Shown here: positions 13,060 to 27,838 of the stretch, one piece after another | How the letters are laid out: each line of letters begins with the position of its first letter | How positions within the stretch are numbered: position 1 is the first letter of the stretch | Made by a program: the position numbers and the translations under genes | Source: Psoroptes ovis | Lineage: Eukaryota > Arthropoda > Arachnida > Sarcoptiformes > Psoroptidae | Direction of reading: 5' to 3' | DNA: 64,000 nucleotides | Assembly (NCBI GenBank): GCA_002943765.1 | Contig: PQWQ01000007.1 | Span: 684,501-748,500 of the forward strand | Notes under the pieces: generated by a model | The model's input: only the letters and a program-made list of their open reading frames with translations | Databases searched by the model: none | What the model was told of the DNA's origin: nothing

Positions 13060-16000
13060 TATAATATTTTCCATTACAATTCAATGTTATACAAAAAAAA
13101 AAAAAAAAAATGTTTGATCTAAATTTTTTGAATTTTATTTGATTTCATTTCATTTTGAAAATATTTTGAATTTTTTGACTTTAATTTTTCTCCTATATAT
13201 CCATTGAACTATTAATTTCATTTCAATATGTATGTATTTGGTTTAATGGTCTATGGTCGATTTTTCATTTTAATTCATTTTTTTTTCAACTTGAATCAAT
13301 CGATGATGATCATTGACGAATCAAGACGGGCGGTCAAATTTGAAATCATTGCTTTCAACATATGAATATGCACTTGAAACAAAAGCCTGAACAAATTTTT
13401 CATTATGTTTCTATGAACAAAATGCCGCTTAATGATGATGATGATGATGATAATTTTTCATCGACCATCGACGATCATCATCATCATCATCATTATTTTA
13501 AAAATCTGACCTTACAAAATGAGTTTTTTTTTTCTGATCGAAAACAAAAAACAAAAATAAAATGAAAAACCAATTAATTATTGAAATTGTTCGAGTTGTT
13601 GTGTATATCCATGTCCATGTCCATGTACACATCCATATATGTGTCGATATATCAATGAATGTCTATTTGATCATTTTGAATTTGTGGAAGAAATTTTGAA
13701 ATCTGAATTTTTAAATTTTGAAAAAAAACCTCATGAAACCCTCTATGAATATTTTGATTTTCCAACATATATCGATATGAATGCCTGTCAATAATAATGA
13801 TGATCGTCGTTGAATAATGATTTCAGTTCTCATGTATTAATTAACGTTTACGTGTGATTTGGTACGCGTAATATTTCGTAATTTGTCAAGATATTTATTC
13901 TTCAAGAAAAAAAAATTCAGGTAACAAAATAACGAATGAACGAAAAAAAAACCCAGAAGCCGTGTGGTGCCAAATTTCGCTTGTGTTAATAATAATAATT
14001 CGTATGTTTAGATTTCGTAATATTATTTTCCAGCCATCTATACATATGTTTTAAACAAATGGCTTGAAATTTTAAATTGTACTTTATAAAAATTTTTAAT
14101 GAAAATCAAATCAGACCATCATTTCAAATACATCACTGATTTTTCATAATTTAGCCCAATACATTGTATAACAACATTAAATGTTTAACCATAGGCGGTT
14201 ATAATCATTTTCAAAAAATTCAAAATTTTCTTATTAAGTAAAGATATGAATCTGCAAGAATATGAAGGTAAGAGTATATTTCATTTATTCAAAAACATCA
14301 TCCACTTTCGACCAATCACCGATATAGTTAAGAGAATATCATTAAAAATTTCAACATAATTTTTTTCGAAGATGATGACCAGATGATGAAAATATAATGA
14401 TACCAAATAATACTTCGAATAATGTCGATAATCGATAGGTGGTATATTTTACATTAATTTTTTCATCGAAAAGGTCAAAATAATCAAAGAAAAATTGATC
14501 CATTTATTCAGCATTTAACATTCAAAGATTGATATATTTCATAGAGATCCGGGAATAGAATTACAAATTTTTTGGCAAATTATTTATTTTTTCCAAAAAT
14601 TTAAAAAAAAAAATTTAAAACAAATTTTAAAATCGTTGAAAGATAATGAAGGCTACTGTATGGTCTCTCTGTGTGTTTGTATATTGAAGATTGAATACAA
14701 ATAAGGCTGACATTATACAGCGACTAGCGCAGCACGAATCATTTATACTCGCTTATCATAATCATTAATCTTGACGAATTGTATCAAAGATAAGATGAAT
14801 AAAAGATCTTTTTCTGCAAATCTTTAAGAAAACACAGGCGATGATTGATATTTTGTTGATGTTGAAAAGTGCCATACTGTTTTTGCCTTCAATTTTTTTT
14901 TTTTTTTTTTTTGAATGATTATTATCAGTGGATATCAACGATATCAATGAATTTGTATTGAAACTTGTGCTGTTTTGAGACTTTTTCCATGAATTTTCTT
15001 GGACAAATTCCACTTCTTAAGTCTTAAATTTGACTCTGACTTAAGCTAAACGTCTTGACTGAATACTCAACGGTCAAAGATCGCCATTTAAAGCCGGCCA
15101 ATTTATCAGTGTTGGTCGGCAAAATTCTCGATCGATCAGCAGCAAATCAGTATCAAAATCAAGGTTCAAATTCATTTTAGTTTATTTTTTTTCGATTTTT
15201 GAAACAAATAAATCATTTTAATAATGCTTCTGCTGCTGCTGCTTAAGTGGTGGTATTGATATTTTTGAAAAAAAAAATGGAAATTTATCATTTCTTAATT
15301 TTCATCCACAAATGAATGAATAATCATTGAGAATAAATCATTTTTATTTTTTGAATTCAAAAATTCCCGTATAAATCAATGAAAAGTTTATTTGAAGATT
15401 CAGGTGTTCATCAGGCGATGGGTACACACATCGAAGAGATATCATGTCAATTTTATCTGTATTTTACAAATTTGATTTATCTGTGGAAATATTTCATTTT
15501 TTTCCTATGGAAATATATTCAGCCAAATCAAACCAAATCGCACCACCACCACCACCACACACAGTTGCATTTCATTTTCAATTTTCAATTGTGATAAATG
15601 TGATACACATCGACATTAATTATTGATTGAAATTTTCTTAAATTTTTTTTTATGAAAAATGTCCAAGGGTATTTTAAAGAAATATCTAAGAACAAATTAA
15701 TCAAAATTAATGTGTTTTATACAAGAATTAATATTTTTGAAAAAATATGAAAATATTGATGAGCTTGAAAATGGTCGAACAGCGACTAGTGAAATGCTAG
15801 CTAAAAGTGGACAAGTGATTAACGACGATCATACATGGGTATGTACGAATTATGACAAAATATCTGTTCAATTATTTATTTTTTCTTTGATTATTTACTT
15901 GATAATACTTGATCAATATGATGGGAGATAATGAATGACACTTTTGACAAATGTTTTACAATTATCATTATAATTGTATGGGACCCTAATCGTAAATTTG

Positions 16001-16798
16001 AATATGGATATAAATCATGCGTGTTGATGGACCCAATTGTAAATCATTTTCTATGGTAATCAATCGACAGAATAGATAAGAAATCGACGATAGATGAAAA
16101 CCATTTGATCAGGTACCAATTGCAGGGGTACAATTTAGGTGAAAAAATGCATTCAAATCAAATTGATTGATTGAAAACCTCAAATCAAAGAGGTCTATAC
16201 CTTATGAAGCTTTAAACAATCAAATCAAATCAAATGTCCGAGGCAATTTATCAATCAAAGTGAATGGAAACACTGACCAGTTAAAAAATCACCGATTTTG
16301 ATTTGATTTGATTTTTTTTGACTGGTCAGTTTTTTGACTAGTCACATTTCAAATGTATTCATTTCATTTCAATGACTACCGTTCATTTCAATCTTTTATT
16401 TTGTTTTTTCAAAATTCTTAATTTAACAAGTTGGTAGCAGCAGCCAGTCAAGTGAATTCCTCAATACTTATCTTTAAAATTCATATGACCAATGAATGTG
16501 TGCTTATGAATGGTCATCGAAAATCATCAAAATCATTAAAAATGATGATAAAATTCAAACATCTTATCATCAATCTGCTGTATTTGCTTCTTCACTTCTG
16601 TTCATTTCAAATCTTTAAAAATAAATCTTTTCAAAAAATTATTTAAATAGAAAAATACATTATATTCACATGTTTCATGTTTGAATTGATTGTCGATGAT
16701 TATATTTATCTCATTTACTTATTTTATTCAGTGAATATGAAATGAAATCAGCAAGCAGCAAATCATTTAATAAATCATTTTATCATCATTCATGTATA

Positions 16799-16880
16799 TT
16801 AGGTTGTCCGGAAAGTTTATCGCGGCTTAATCAATCGGAGTTGCACATGAAAATCGGCCAAAACTTTACGGACAACCGAA
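16799..16880. mobile_element. Palindromic mariner-like MITE (copy 6, asymmetric type)
   Basis: The left end TTAGGTTGTCCGGAAAGTTT follows TA, and the right end AAACTTTACGGACAACCGAA precedes TA. The interior CGGCTTAATCAATCGGAG / TTGCACATGAAAATCGGCC is of the asymmetric subfamily. Confidence 0.85.
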
Positions 16881-16911
16881 TATGTTACTTTGTTCGGCTT
16901 ATGTTTTTAGC

Positions 16912-16916
<5 letters not shown>

Positions 16917-16944
<28 letters not shown>
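16917..16944. repeat. (GT)n microsatellite
   Basis: A 28-bp TG dinucleotide run starting about 35 bp after MITE copy 6. Confidence 0.95.
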
Positions 16945-16948
<4 letters not shown>

Positions 16949-18360
16949 AGAAACCTTTCGACTAAAATGTTTGATATGGTGTAGATTTAATGATGATAAT
17001 GATATTTTTTTTCGCTGTTTTTATCATTACAGATACATTCAATGATACGAATTTTCGACAAAATTTCAAAATTTCGCTGTTATGTCAATGATAATGATTG
17101 AAATTGATTTTAAAAAGAAAATAAATCGGAACGAAAGAGTTAATTTTTCTTTGATGATCATTTTCACTTGTCGAAATTTAACTAAATGAATTGAATCCAA
17201 ATCATTGAATTGAATCAATGGCTAAAGATCATTATCGTTATCCAATAAGCCAAATGGAAGAAACACATTGATTTCATTGAATTTTTTGGCTAATTTTTCA
17301 ATTTTTTAAAATTTCCAATGATCGATGCAGAATTCATTGAAATAATAATGTGTTTAAAATGTGTATGGATATTTATCAATGGCAATGAATGGCATGAGTG
17401 TATCGCTAAATGAATCGAATCGAATTGGATTTGAATTTTTTTTGTTTGTTTGTATGAAGATGAATTGGATTTGTTTAAAATTTGAATTGAAATTCAAATC
17501 AAAGGGTTATTGATGATGATGATCCTGAATAAATCTTAGAAATTTTCACAGAAATTCATACAGTTTTCATTGTTTTTAGGATCAAAGGTTTGCCATTGAA
17601 AATCCATAGAAACTTTAGTCATAAAGTTTTAAACAAAGGTTTGTCTCAAGTTTAAAGGCTTTTTTCCTCCTATTCACATTGCCAATGACTGACATCTACA
17701 GCCTTCAACCAGTCATGTTTAGTCACCTTTTGTGAAAACACAATTGCGTTCCGAAAAACCATGACAACTTGAACACTCATACGCCGACATATAAAAAGCG
17801 TAAAAACAACAGCCACAAACCTTAAAAAAAAAACCTTTAAAAAGAAACCTTTGACAGCAGGGTTCTTTTGAAATGAATAAATCATAAATTTTTTCATATT
17901 TTGATGATGAAAAATGATTGAAAAAAAAACCTTTCTCTCGGTGGACTTGTGGTTTGATGATCTGTATGAATGATTGAATGATGATGATGATGATGATTGA
18001 ATATGTATGTTTCGGTGATTACAACTGTGAGGAATAATTTCTCATAATTTTTTTTTACACAAGTGTTGATGTTTTGTTCCGATTATTTTCATTGTTTTTA
18101 TTATTTCAAATATTTTCAAATGTGTCATGAACAGATTGATTTGCATTGTTTTTCCAAAATTTTTCATCGAAACATTGCCATTGAAATATATGTATCTGAA
18201 AACATGTGGAAATCGTCGAAAATTCAACGAAATTCCTCCAATTTTTCCAGCCAAGAGTTTGATGTGTAAAAAATATTAAATTTTCAGTGAATTTTCCACG
18301 AATCTTACACGATTTTCAACGAATTTCGACATAATTTTGATAAATGTGAAATGTGAAATG

Positions 18361-18521
18361 TATAAAGGAGCAAACCAACCAAATGCACCAGCAACCATCA
18401 TCAGCAGCAACGATCAAAGATCAAATTCAGATCAAATTTGTGTTTGTATTTTAAAGCAACGTTTATACATTTGAAACGAAGCCACAACCAACAACCAACA
18501 AGACCAGAATTTTCCTCGCTG
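18361..18521 (+). promoter_or_regulatory. Candidate TATA promoter and non-coding first exon
   Basis: TATAAAGG stands at 18361-18368. It is followed by an unusually GC-richer, CA-rich stretch with CATCATCAGCAGC (Inr-like TCAGCA at 18401), and then by a strong 5' splice site, CTG|GTAAGTAG, with GT at 18522-18523. The order and spacing suit a promoter with a short untranslated first exon. No ATG-initiated protein of note lies in the putative exon, and the acceptor and gene it would serve are not identified. This is inference from signals only. Confidence 0.3.
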
Positions 18522-19504
18522 GTAAGTAGATATTTTGATTCTTATTTTGTTCCTGAAAAATTATTTGTTTGTTTGATACAAAATTACAAAATTATTTTGT
18601 TTTGAAAATGATGAAAACGAATTTCAAAGCATAAATAAATGAAACATTAAATGAATGCCACTAACAGATGTAAATATTCTCACATCGAAGATGAATTTTT
18701 TTGGTAAAATTTGAAAGATAAATGTTTATTTTCCTTGGTTTTTTCCAAGGTTATGAAGGTTGGTTGGCTTCCCACCACCACCATCAGGGAATCCAGAATT
18801 TGTAATTTCTCTCAGAAATTTCGAAATTCCACGAGATTCAAATGATTCAAAGTCATAGCAAAAATGGGGCCGTATTCAAATTCGTGCTCGAATTGCTATT
18901 CAATCATTGAATTTCTCGAATTCATCGATTCATTTGGATCAATTGAATTTCATCGAATTGAATTCAATCAAAATTAATTTCGACAGAATCTGTGAATCGA
19001 TTTCGGTGAGCGATTTAATGTTGTAAGCAAATACACGTATTTGAAAATGTTGAACATGGTGAAATATGGTGAAATATGATGATCTACGTGAGATTTGTAC
19101 ATGTGTTTCAATGTTTTTTCACGTTCAAACAACAAACAAACAAACAAACAAATCGAAATTATACTTGAAATATGATTTTCAAGATTATTCTTGAATTCAA
19201 TTCATTTCATTTTGTTATTGATTCGTTGTTGAATTTTGAATTGAATTCCATTTATGAATACATATATGAATTTTGCACAACGAAAATTCTGTGAAATTCA
19301 CAATTTTTTCCAGGCCCATATCCTGTTCACGTATGGTTGTTTCGTTGTTCATTCGCAAAGATTATTCATTTGTTCGGGTTGTTCATTTTGTGTATTTCAT
19401 TGATTTTCAGGGTATTTCACGGCATGATACACATTTGAAAATACGTGTATTTTATTCGCTAAAATACTCTGATATATGCATAAGCATACACACTGACAAA
19501 CACT

Positions 19505-19522
19505 CACACACACACACACACA
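19505..19522. repeat. (CA)n microsatellite
   Basis: A CA dinucleotide run; a (CT)n run lies about 100 bp downstream at roughly 19614-19635. Confidence 0.9.
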
Positions 19523-20805
19523 ATATCGATCCATCAAAATGCTTCAACATTGAAAAAATCATGGAAAATCATGAAATATATTCTATATGAATAAATAAAA
19601 AGAATATTCTCTCCGTCTCTCTCTCTCTCTCTCTTTGAGCAATGATTTATGTGTTGTTGTTGTTGTTGTGTTTGATGATGTATTGTCATAGTGTTTCAAT
19701 GCTTATTACATTATTGTGTATGGAACATTTCGAAACATTAACCAGAAACAAAAAACCGAACAAAATGAAAGGTATTCGGGGCTTGTTTATGGCTCGGGTC
19801 GGTGTGTTTGTGTGTGTGTGTGTACGTGCATCCCAAGCAAATGAGTGAATGCATGAATGTATTTTCTTACATTTTTTGAAAGGTAATTTATCATAATCAA
19901 CCATTGAAAACAAGGGATAAAAATGTTTGGTATGAATCTTTGAATTTTGGAAACCATAGAAGTGAATATATGGATATATTCAATGAAATATTTTTCAGAT
20001 TGAAACAAGAGAATTTTTCAGGGTTGAAATTCTTGCAATTTAGGCCTGAAATCTGAAATTGATTGAATGGAATTTTGAATTTTTTTTCGTCTTTTGTTTT
20101 CGAGGAATTTTCGCCTTATTTATGGCCTTGCAATTTTCAAAGTTTTCAAAAGTTTAAATCTACTCTGAATAAAGGGTTTAAAGTTTTAATTCGTAATTTT
20201 GAAATTAAATTTCGTAATTTCACAGTTTAAAATTGCATTCAAAATTATGAAAATCAATTTGAAAACTACGAAAATTAATTTTAAAACTCTGAATTAAAGT
20301 TTGAAACCCTGTAATAAATAGAAGAATGTTGGTAAAATGAAACCGGTGAAATTAATTTTCTCGGTGTTTTGAAATTTTTTTCAAAGTGTGAAAAAATGCG
20401 TGTATTTAACCCTTTCGACCCCTTTTAAATACACTTTTTTCAAAAAAAAAAAAAAAAAAAAAAAATTATTTGTGGCATTTTCAGTGATTTATTAGGCAGA
20501 GAAATTTCAAAAAAAAAGTTATTTCTTGCCTTTATTTCGACTTTTGAAAAAATTTCAGTATTTCACGGTATTTATCAATTTTTCAATTTGTTGATGCATT
20601 TAATCCATTCATCAATCAGTCGATTGATTGATCGATTGACCCGTACGTGTGTTTCTTCATTGAATTTTTCAAAATTTACTTGTAAATATTTGAAAATGAA
20701 TTGAAGGAAATGGTCATTCAAATAAATTGAAAAATTGAACGGTCGAAACGAATCGAAACAAATTGACATTTGTTTTTAGCATTCATTCATTCATTTATTT
20801 ATTGA

Positions 20806-20887
20806 TTAGTTTGTCCGCAAAGTTTTTGCCGATTATTCGATTGAAAATCATAGAAAAAATTGGCAAAAACTTTTCGGACAAACATAA
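20806..20887. mobile_element. Palindromic mariner-like MITE (copy 7)
   Basis: The left end is TTAGTTTGTCCGCAAAGTTT and the right end AAACTTTTCGGACAAACATAA. The arms pair through TTGCCGATTAT and AATTGGCAAAAA. The right flank is TA; the left flank has lost it (GA). Confidence 0.8.
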
Positions 20888-21617
20888 TATTTTAATCTTA
20901 AAATTGATGAATAAATATTGAATCTGATCTATCTGAAAGATCTATGTAAAGATATGATTTGTAAAGATATTATCATCATCATCATCCGAAAAATGAAATA
21001 ATTCGGAAATTTTCGGTGTTTTTTACGAAATACTTCATAAGACGCTCAGTAAATGTGTGCATTTGTCGATATCATTCGTTGATATCGACGATATGAACAA
21101 ACAAACAATAGTCCAGGAAGATTAAATGAAATATATTTTTGTTTGAATCTCAAATATGTATTGATTTTGAAGCATTTTGAATGCTTTAAATCAATAGTAA
21201 ATCAATGTATTTGAGTGTGTGTGTGTGTGTTCGGCACATCTTCAATGCATTCAAACATTGATTGAAACAAGCATAGCGAAATGTATTGAATGAAAAACAG
21301 TCATAGAAGAAAGACGAAAATTGCAAGTCACGAGTCAATTTTCAAATTTTCAAATTAATATCATTTCTATCGCATTGAATATTGAACTAAGAATATAAGA
21401 AGAAATGAAATGAAAACATCTTTTTTCATTTTATTTTGATTTGATTGCCGACAATCGAACAATTCCATTCAATTTTCATTCAAAATTCAAATATGAAATT
21501 CAACAAAATGCAAAAAAAAAATCAAAGATTCGATTGAATTCAATTTTTTAAATTATTACATAACCAAACCAAACGAATAACAACAACAACAACAGTGAGA
21601 ACAAGAAATTGAATGTA

Positions 21618-21697
21618 TTAGGTTGTCCGATAAGTTCTTGCCGATTTTCTCATAATTCCCTACGATATAATCGGCAAAAACTTTTCGGACAACCTAA
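21618..21697. mobile_element. Palindromic mariner-like MITE (copy 8, symmetric type)
   Basis: An 80-bp near-consensus copy with TA on both sides. The ends are TTAGGTTGTCCGATAAGTTC and CTTTTCGGACAACCTAA. The interior TTGCCGATTTTCTCATAATT / CCCTACGATATAATCGGC is nearly identical to copy 11 at 28285 and is the reverse complement of copy 16 at 41743, so these look recently amplified. Confidence 0.9.
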
Positions 21698-24600
21698 TAT
21701 TTGAAATAATGTAAAAATCAAAAGTCAATGATTACAATTTTTGATTATTATTATTTTTGAAAATTTGTAAATGAATGAATGATATCTGTTCATTATTGTT
21801 GTTGTATGATATATGATGTATGAATTGAGAATGTTTAAATGTTGTTGAATTGGATTGGATTGGACAACATTTTTTCTTATATTTTTCACTGGTCACGAAT
21901 ATATTCAATGATCAATGAAGTTTGGCAGTCATGTTTGTTGTGAAAACACTTGTGTGCATCATCTTTGCGATGTGTTTGTGTGTGGCATCTTTTTTTTTGA
22001 ATGTGTTATTAATGATAATACGAATGATGATTATCATAATAATAATAATCGAAATATTATTCAAAAAAATGCGAAATATCATTGATTATTATTATTATTA
22101 ATGATGAATATTTTGTGTGTGGATATTTTTGAAAGTTTGTATGATTAAATGGATGATGTAGATGATGATCTACAACAACAGCAATGACAGGCTATTGTGC
22201 GGCCATGATAAAGCCCGAAAAAAAAAAACGGAAATCAAATACTCAAATAATCAAATATGATTATGACAAAGTGAAAATTATTTTTAAATTTCAAATATTT
22301 CAAATCTAAAATGAAAACATTTTCAATCCATTTAAATCCGAAATAAATCCCAAAATTCGTATTTTGTATTCGTAATTCATTGATATTTTCCAAGGTATTA
22401 TTTTGGAGTATTTCAGGGTTTTATTTGAAGAATTTTCGAGTCACAATATTCTTAACATATTTCCATGCACGAAGTCATCTTCGAGCATGGAAAGGTATGC
22501 TTTCAGGCCTTCATCTTCAAAGATTTTCGAAGATTTTTCGGAAGATATTTTTTGAAAATGTTCAAAACATAATTCTATTTTTTATTTCTATTTCTTCAAA
22601 AAGATAAATAATTTTTCATAATCTTTTTGATAATCTTAGATCATCATTTTCTTTTATCATTTATTCCTTCATTTATTCAATCAATTCTTCGGTATAATTC
22701 AATTCTCTCTGTCTTCTCTATTTGAAATGACTATGAAATTATGATTAATTCTCATTTCATTCATTCCGAGAATAACAAAAAACAAAATGAAACGAAGACA
22801 CGAAGAAATCATGATTATTTGATTTGATTTGAATTTTTCGAAATTCATTTTTATTCTTTTCAATGAATTTTCTATCCATTTATCCATGAATTTTATACCT
22901 TGTTTTCAATGAATTTCGAAAATTCATTAATAGATTAATAAATTAATGAGATAAATTAAAGATTTTCAAAATGCTTTTGTAAAGCCAAAATCTGGTAAAA
23001 AATAGATGCGAATTCAAAATGGCCAAAAATCGAAAACCATCTGTCAATGATTTTGCTATGCAATTTTTCTCAAAAATAAATGAATGAATTTTCATTCATT
23101 TTTACATGAAATTTTTTCGACAAAAAACCTGATAAACCCTTCAAAAAATTAGCTCCAATGTATTTTCAATGGATTTTTGAACAATTTTCATTATTTGAAG
23201 CAATATTCAATCAATTTTTGATTCAATTTTTGATTCTCAAAAATCAAAAATCGATTTAAAACCCTTAAATATGAACCCTTACCCTGTGAGCAAATGTTTT
23301 TCCTTTTACACAATTATTATTTTTCTCTAGTAATCATCCCGCATAAAATCAATCAATTATTGATTTTTAAACAAATTGATCGATGCTTCGTTCAAGAAGT
23401 ATTTTGAACAAATTCAATTCGGTAGCCTTAAAACCAAATACCTCTTGTATTATATTTGCAATCAAACACTAATGATAATGATGATGCTATTTATTTTTTC
23501 GAATTTTATATGAAATTTCTATTCATAAAATTATTGAAATAACGATTTGAAAAATCAAAAAAAACAACAACCGTAATTACATGTATAGACTTTAATCATT
23601 ATTATTATTTGACCACATTTCATTGCTTGCATAAGGTCGAGGTCAAAACGATTGAATCGTTCGTTTGTGTGTATTTCAGTTGATAAATGTATAAATTGAT
23701 CAAATATTCAATGAAAATTTTTAATTTTTTCGATATTTTCCAATTTTTCAAAATTAAAATTTCAAATTTTTGTTAATTAACATGTCCAATAATGATAATT
23801 ACAAATTACCCGAACGCTGTATTTTTTTTTTGGTAAACACCCAATCACCAGTCAGTGTTTGAAATTATCTGCCATTTAAAGCAATGAAAAAATGAGAAAA
23901 AGCCACAGACTATGGATTATTGTTGGCTGGAAAAATACTGGTGGTGGATGCAAACCCATGAAAATAATGGTAGCGCAGCCAGTACAACCAGTACAATACA
24001 TGGGTCTAAGGGTCAAAAATAATTTGAAAAATTTTTTAAGAAAAATTTTTCAAAAACAAATCAAGCATATCATCAATTTTCGATTAAATTTCCTCTCCAA
24101 AAATTGACAAATGATTTGATTTAAATGATGACAAATGATGGAATTTCAATTCAATCTATTCGATTGATTGAATGATTAAATTTCATTGAATTTTATTTAT
24201 TTCTATTTTTAATTTTTCTTCAGAAAAATAATGGAAATAAATCATTAACAAACAATGATTTACGATTGAAAAATTATAACATAAATTGTCAAAACTTTCG
24301 AAACGATTATCAAATACATTGAATCAATCAAACAATGAATATAATTTGATTGAACATTTTGTTCTCGAAAAAAAATGATTAATGTCGATATTCATTCAAT
24401 ATTTCAATTCAATACAAATATCATTCATAACATCTTTATTTGATTTTGAATTTCATTGAATTTTTTGAAAATTGATATTTCAATGATCATTCACTAAAGA
24501 AATTCTATGAATGAAAATTCTTTGAATTTGAAAATGCTTTCAAATCAAAAATTTTTTCCAATGAATGACATTATTTTAGTCATCTCTATTCGCTGATATA

Positions 24601-26484
24601 TTCAATATTACATTTTTAATTCAAAAGTTCAATCAATAGATGCATTTGAAATATTTCAAAACTTGTATAATTCGATGGTCGTTTTTGCCATTGCTTATTC
24701 GTATCATTGAATAAATTCTTTCACAATTGTTTCAATTGTTTTTCGAATGAAATAAAAAAAAAAATTCATACGAATATAACCTGTAATTTTTGATATGAAA
24801 CACCCAGAAAAAAAATCGACCGCCATATCATCAATATATGTTTGATATGAATGATCGAATCATAATCATACATCCGAATCAATCGAAAATTTTGATAATA
24901 ATAATTTTAAGAGGTGTTTGTTTGTTGCTTTGTTATATTGATTAACCTTTGATCAAAAAGCGGCATTGAATTGATACTTTGACTCTATGAATGAATGTGT
25001 GTACAACAACAACAACAACAATAACATGCAATCAATCAATGAATTTTCAGACTGAATTTTCAGCTGAAAAAATTTGTCAAATAATTTCATAGACAGGAAA
25101 AAAAATGCTTCGAATGACATTTGTTTTCACCAATAGATTTTCGATTCTCTTTGAAAATTAATTATAAATTTCGTTATTCGCTTTTTCCTGCAGGTAAATC
25201 ATTCCCATCATTCATTTATTCATTCATTCAATTCATTCATTGATTCAATCGGTGAAAATTACCGGCTTTTCATCATTCAAAAATTCGACAAAAATCATTT
25301 CGTCACCCAAAAAAAAAAAAAAAAAATTCTTTGATTTATTCGCCATTGATTTTAATGAAAATGAAAAAAAAATTGTGAATTTCTTCAAAAGGAAATTGTC
25401 AATCAAATTGAATCGAACGAATTTTATTCGGTGCAAATCTAAAAATAAAAAAGAAAAATTTCCCATTTTTTTCACATAGAAATTACATTGAAAAAATTGA
25501 AATCAATGGAAAATTAATATTCTTTGAATTCATATCCTTTGAATTTATACAATAAACATTAATATTCAAAAATAATAAAAAATAAAAATAAAAATATTAA
25601 ACAAAAGAATACATCGGGAAACAATACAAGATTGTTGTATCACGAGAATTTTCCCGAAAATCCTAAAAAATATATTTCCGAATTATTCTGTATTATTATT
25701 ATTGTTTGATCAAGATTCAAAACATAAAAATAATAATTAAAATATGAATATATAACTTTGTATATGAATTTATAATCATTTCTCAATTTTTGGAATAAGA
25801 ATTTCTTCAGAAATTCAATTATTATTATTATTATTCGATATTCATTCAAATCGATACATACATTTCGATGAATATATTTTTGAAATTTGAATATATTTTT
25901 TGACGAATATTTTTTGAATAATCAAATATGTATCATTTCACGTACACGTATGTTTCTGTCTGTCTGTATTTGATTTGAATTTTTTCGTTTGTTTGAACAC
26001 GATGCAAGCGAAAATTCAAAATAATAATAATACATAATCCTTTTGTATTTATTATTATTATTATTGAAATATTTTTAGAAAATGTTGAATTTATTGTATA
26101 TGAATTTATATGAAATTTACAAAATTTACATTTGAAAATAATAACAAATGAAACATTTGAAAATGTATTTTGGATTCAATTTCGATTTAGAAAATTTTGA
26201 ATTTTTCTTCAAGAATTATGCACATGAAAAATATGTTTCAAAGAATATTTGTGTCTCGATTGTTTGGGTTTCAATTGTAAATAATCAATGATTTTGAATG
26301 ATAATTTGGTGGAAAAGCATTAAAGAAAAACATTGAAACATGAAACACATTTCCAACCCTTGAACACCTTTAAACCTTTGAAAAAGCCTAGATCCATAAA
26401 AAAAACATTCATAAATCTCTGTGTGATGGAATTATATGAATGTTTTTTAATATTTCAACGGATTTATTGTCAGACCAAATAATA

Positions 26485-26565
26485 TTGGATTGTCCGGAAA
26501 GTTTTTTGCCGATTTACTCGTTGAAAAACATCTGAAAATTGGCAAAAACTTTTCGGACAACCTAA
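26485..26565. mobile_element. Palindromic mariner-like MITE (copy 9)
   Basis: TA-flanked. The ends are TTGGATTGTCCGGAAAGTTT and AAACTTTTCGGACAACCTAA. The interior pairs through TTGCCGATTTAC and AAAATTGGCAAAAA. A TAA microsatellite begins at its right target site. Confidence 0.85.
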
Positions 26566-27536
26566 TAATAATAATAATTTAAAAAAAAATGAACAAACAA
26601 ACAAACAAACAATTCATCATCATCATGTGATATATGAGATTTGAAAATATAAGATTTTGAAATTTGATACGTAGAATTTCGTTACAAAAGGATTTTCTCG
26701 GCTCTTATTTTTTTGAAATTTTCAAACTGTTCTTGTATTTTTGAACCAAACAAATCGAAGGACTTGAATTCAATCCGTTCAATTCGATCGCGAAAAATTC
26801 ATTGGAATTCGATTGAAATTTGATTGAATATTGGAAAATAATTGAAAATTTACAAATCAAATAATCGAAATTCAAGAAAATTTGAAAATTTTGTAATCAA
26901 ATTACAATATTTTCTATGCGCAAATTCGCGAAATCATAATTCAAAATTTGAATTTTGAATTTTTCTCCCGAAATTCCGCGGAATCGAAAAGGTAATTTCC
27001 AATGATTTGATTAATTTTCGATTGATTTTCGATTGATTTCAATGAATTGTCTATGAAATTGGCTGTCCAATAATTTTCTGAAATTTTAAGCCATTTGTTT
27101 TAGGTATTTCATCGATTATTTTCCAATATTCCAATGAAATATTTTCACTTTGAAATTTGATTATAATCTCGAGGTTGTGGGCTTTGGAAATTTGGTCAAA
27201 TTCTAAATTGTCAAGCGCTTTATAATATTGCTTAGTGAACTGAAAATGATTCACCAAAAATAATCGAAAAAAGCCCATACAAATGCTCGAATCACCTTTT
27301 GCAATTTCATCCCTTATTATTTGTGTCTTTGCCAAATTCATGAATTTTTGAGTGAAACATGGAATGAAAAGAACAAATTTTGAAATCACCAATCGAAATC
27401 ACCATTCATTCATTCATTGATTGAAACAATAAATAAAAAAAAAATTTTGTAATTTTCAAAATTTTACGCATTAATGATGATAATATTGAATCAAATTTCA
27501 ATCTATTGAATCTATTGATGATCAAGATGAAAATTA

Positions 27537-27618
27537 TTGCGGTTGTCCGGAAAATTTTTGCCAATTTTCCAATGATTTTTCTACAATATAACCGGCAAAA
27601 ACTTTCTGGACAACCTAA
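27537..27618. mobile_element. Palindromic mariner-like MITE (copy 10)
   Basis: The left end TTGCGGTTGTCCGGAAAATT follows TA and the right end AAACTTTCTGGACAACCTAA precedes TA. The interior, with CTACAATATAACCGGC, is a diverged symmetric-type sequence. Confidence 0.8.
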
Positions 27619-27811
27619 TATAATCATTGACATTAGTGATGTGACGATGATGATGATGATGATAAAGTTATTAAGAATTTTTTCTGATTTTAATTTATTT
27701 TTCGATTATTTTTACTCTGTGGATTTTCATTTCGTTGTCTTGACAAATTCGACTATGATTTAATAGGGTGGTTGTGGTGGTGGCGGCGGTGGCAAATAGA
27801 TAGTCAAGTGG

Positions 27812-27838
27812 ATAATAATAATAATAATAATAATAATA
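27812..27838. repeat. (ATA)n microsatellite
   Basis: A TAA/ATA trinucleotide run close to the preceding GT/GGC-rich tract at 27769-27793. Confidence 0.9.

Noticed and set aside
15081..15120. TTTAAAG followed by TCAGTGTTGGTCGG as a core promoter
   Set aside because: The spacing between TATA-like and Inr-like elements is too short (about 21 bp) and no good donor site follows.
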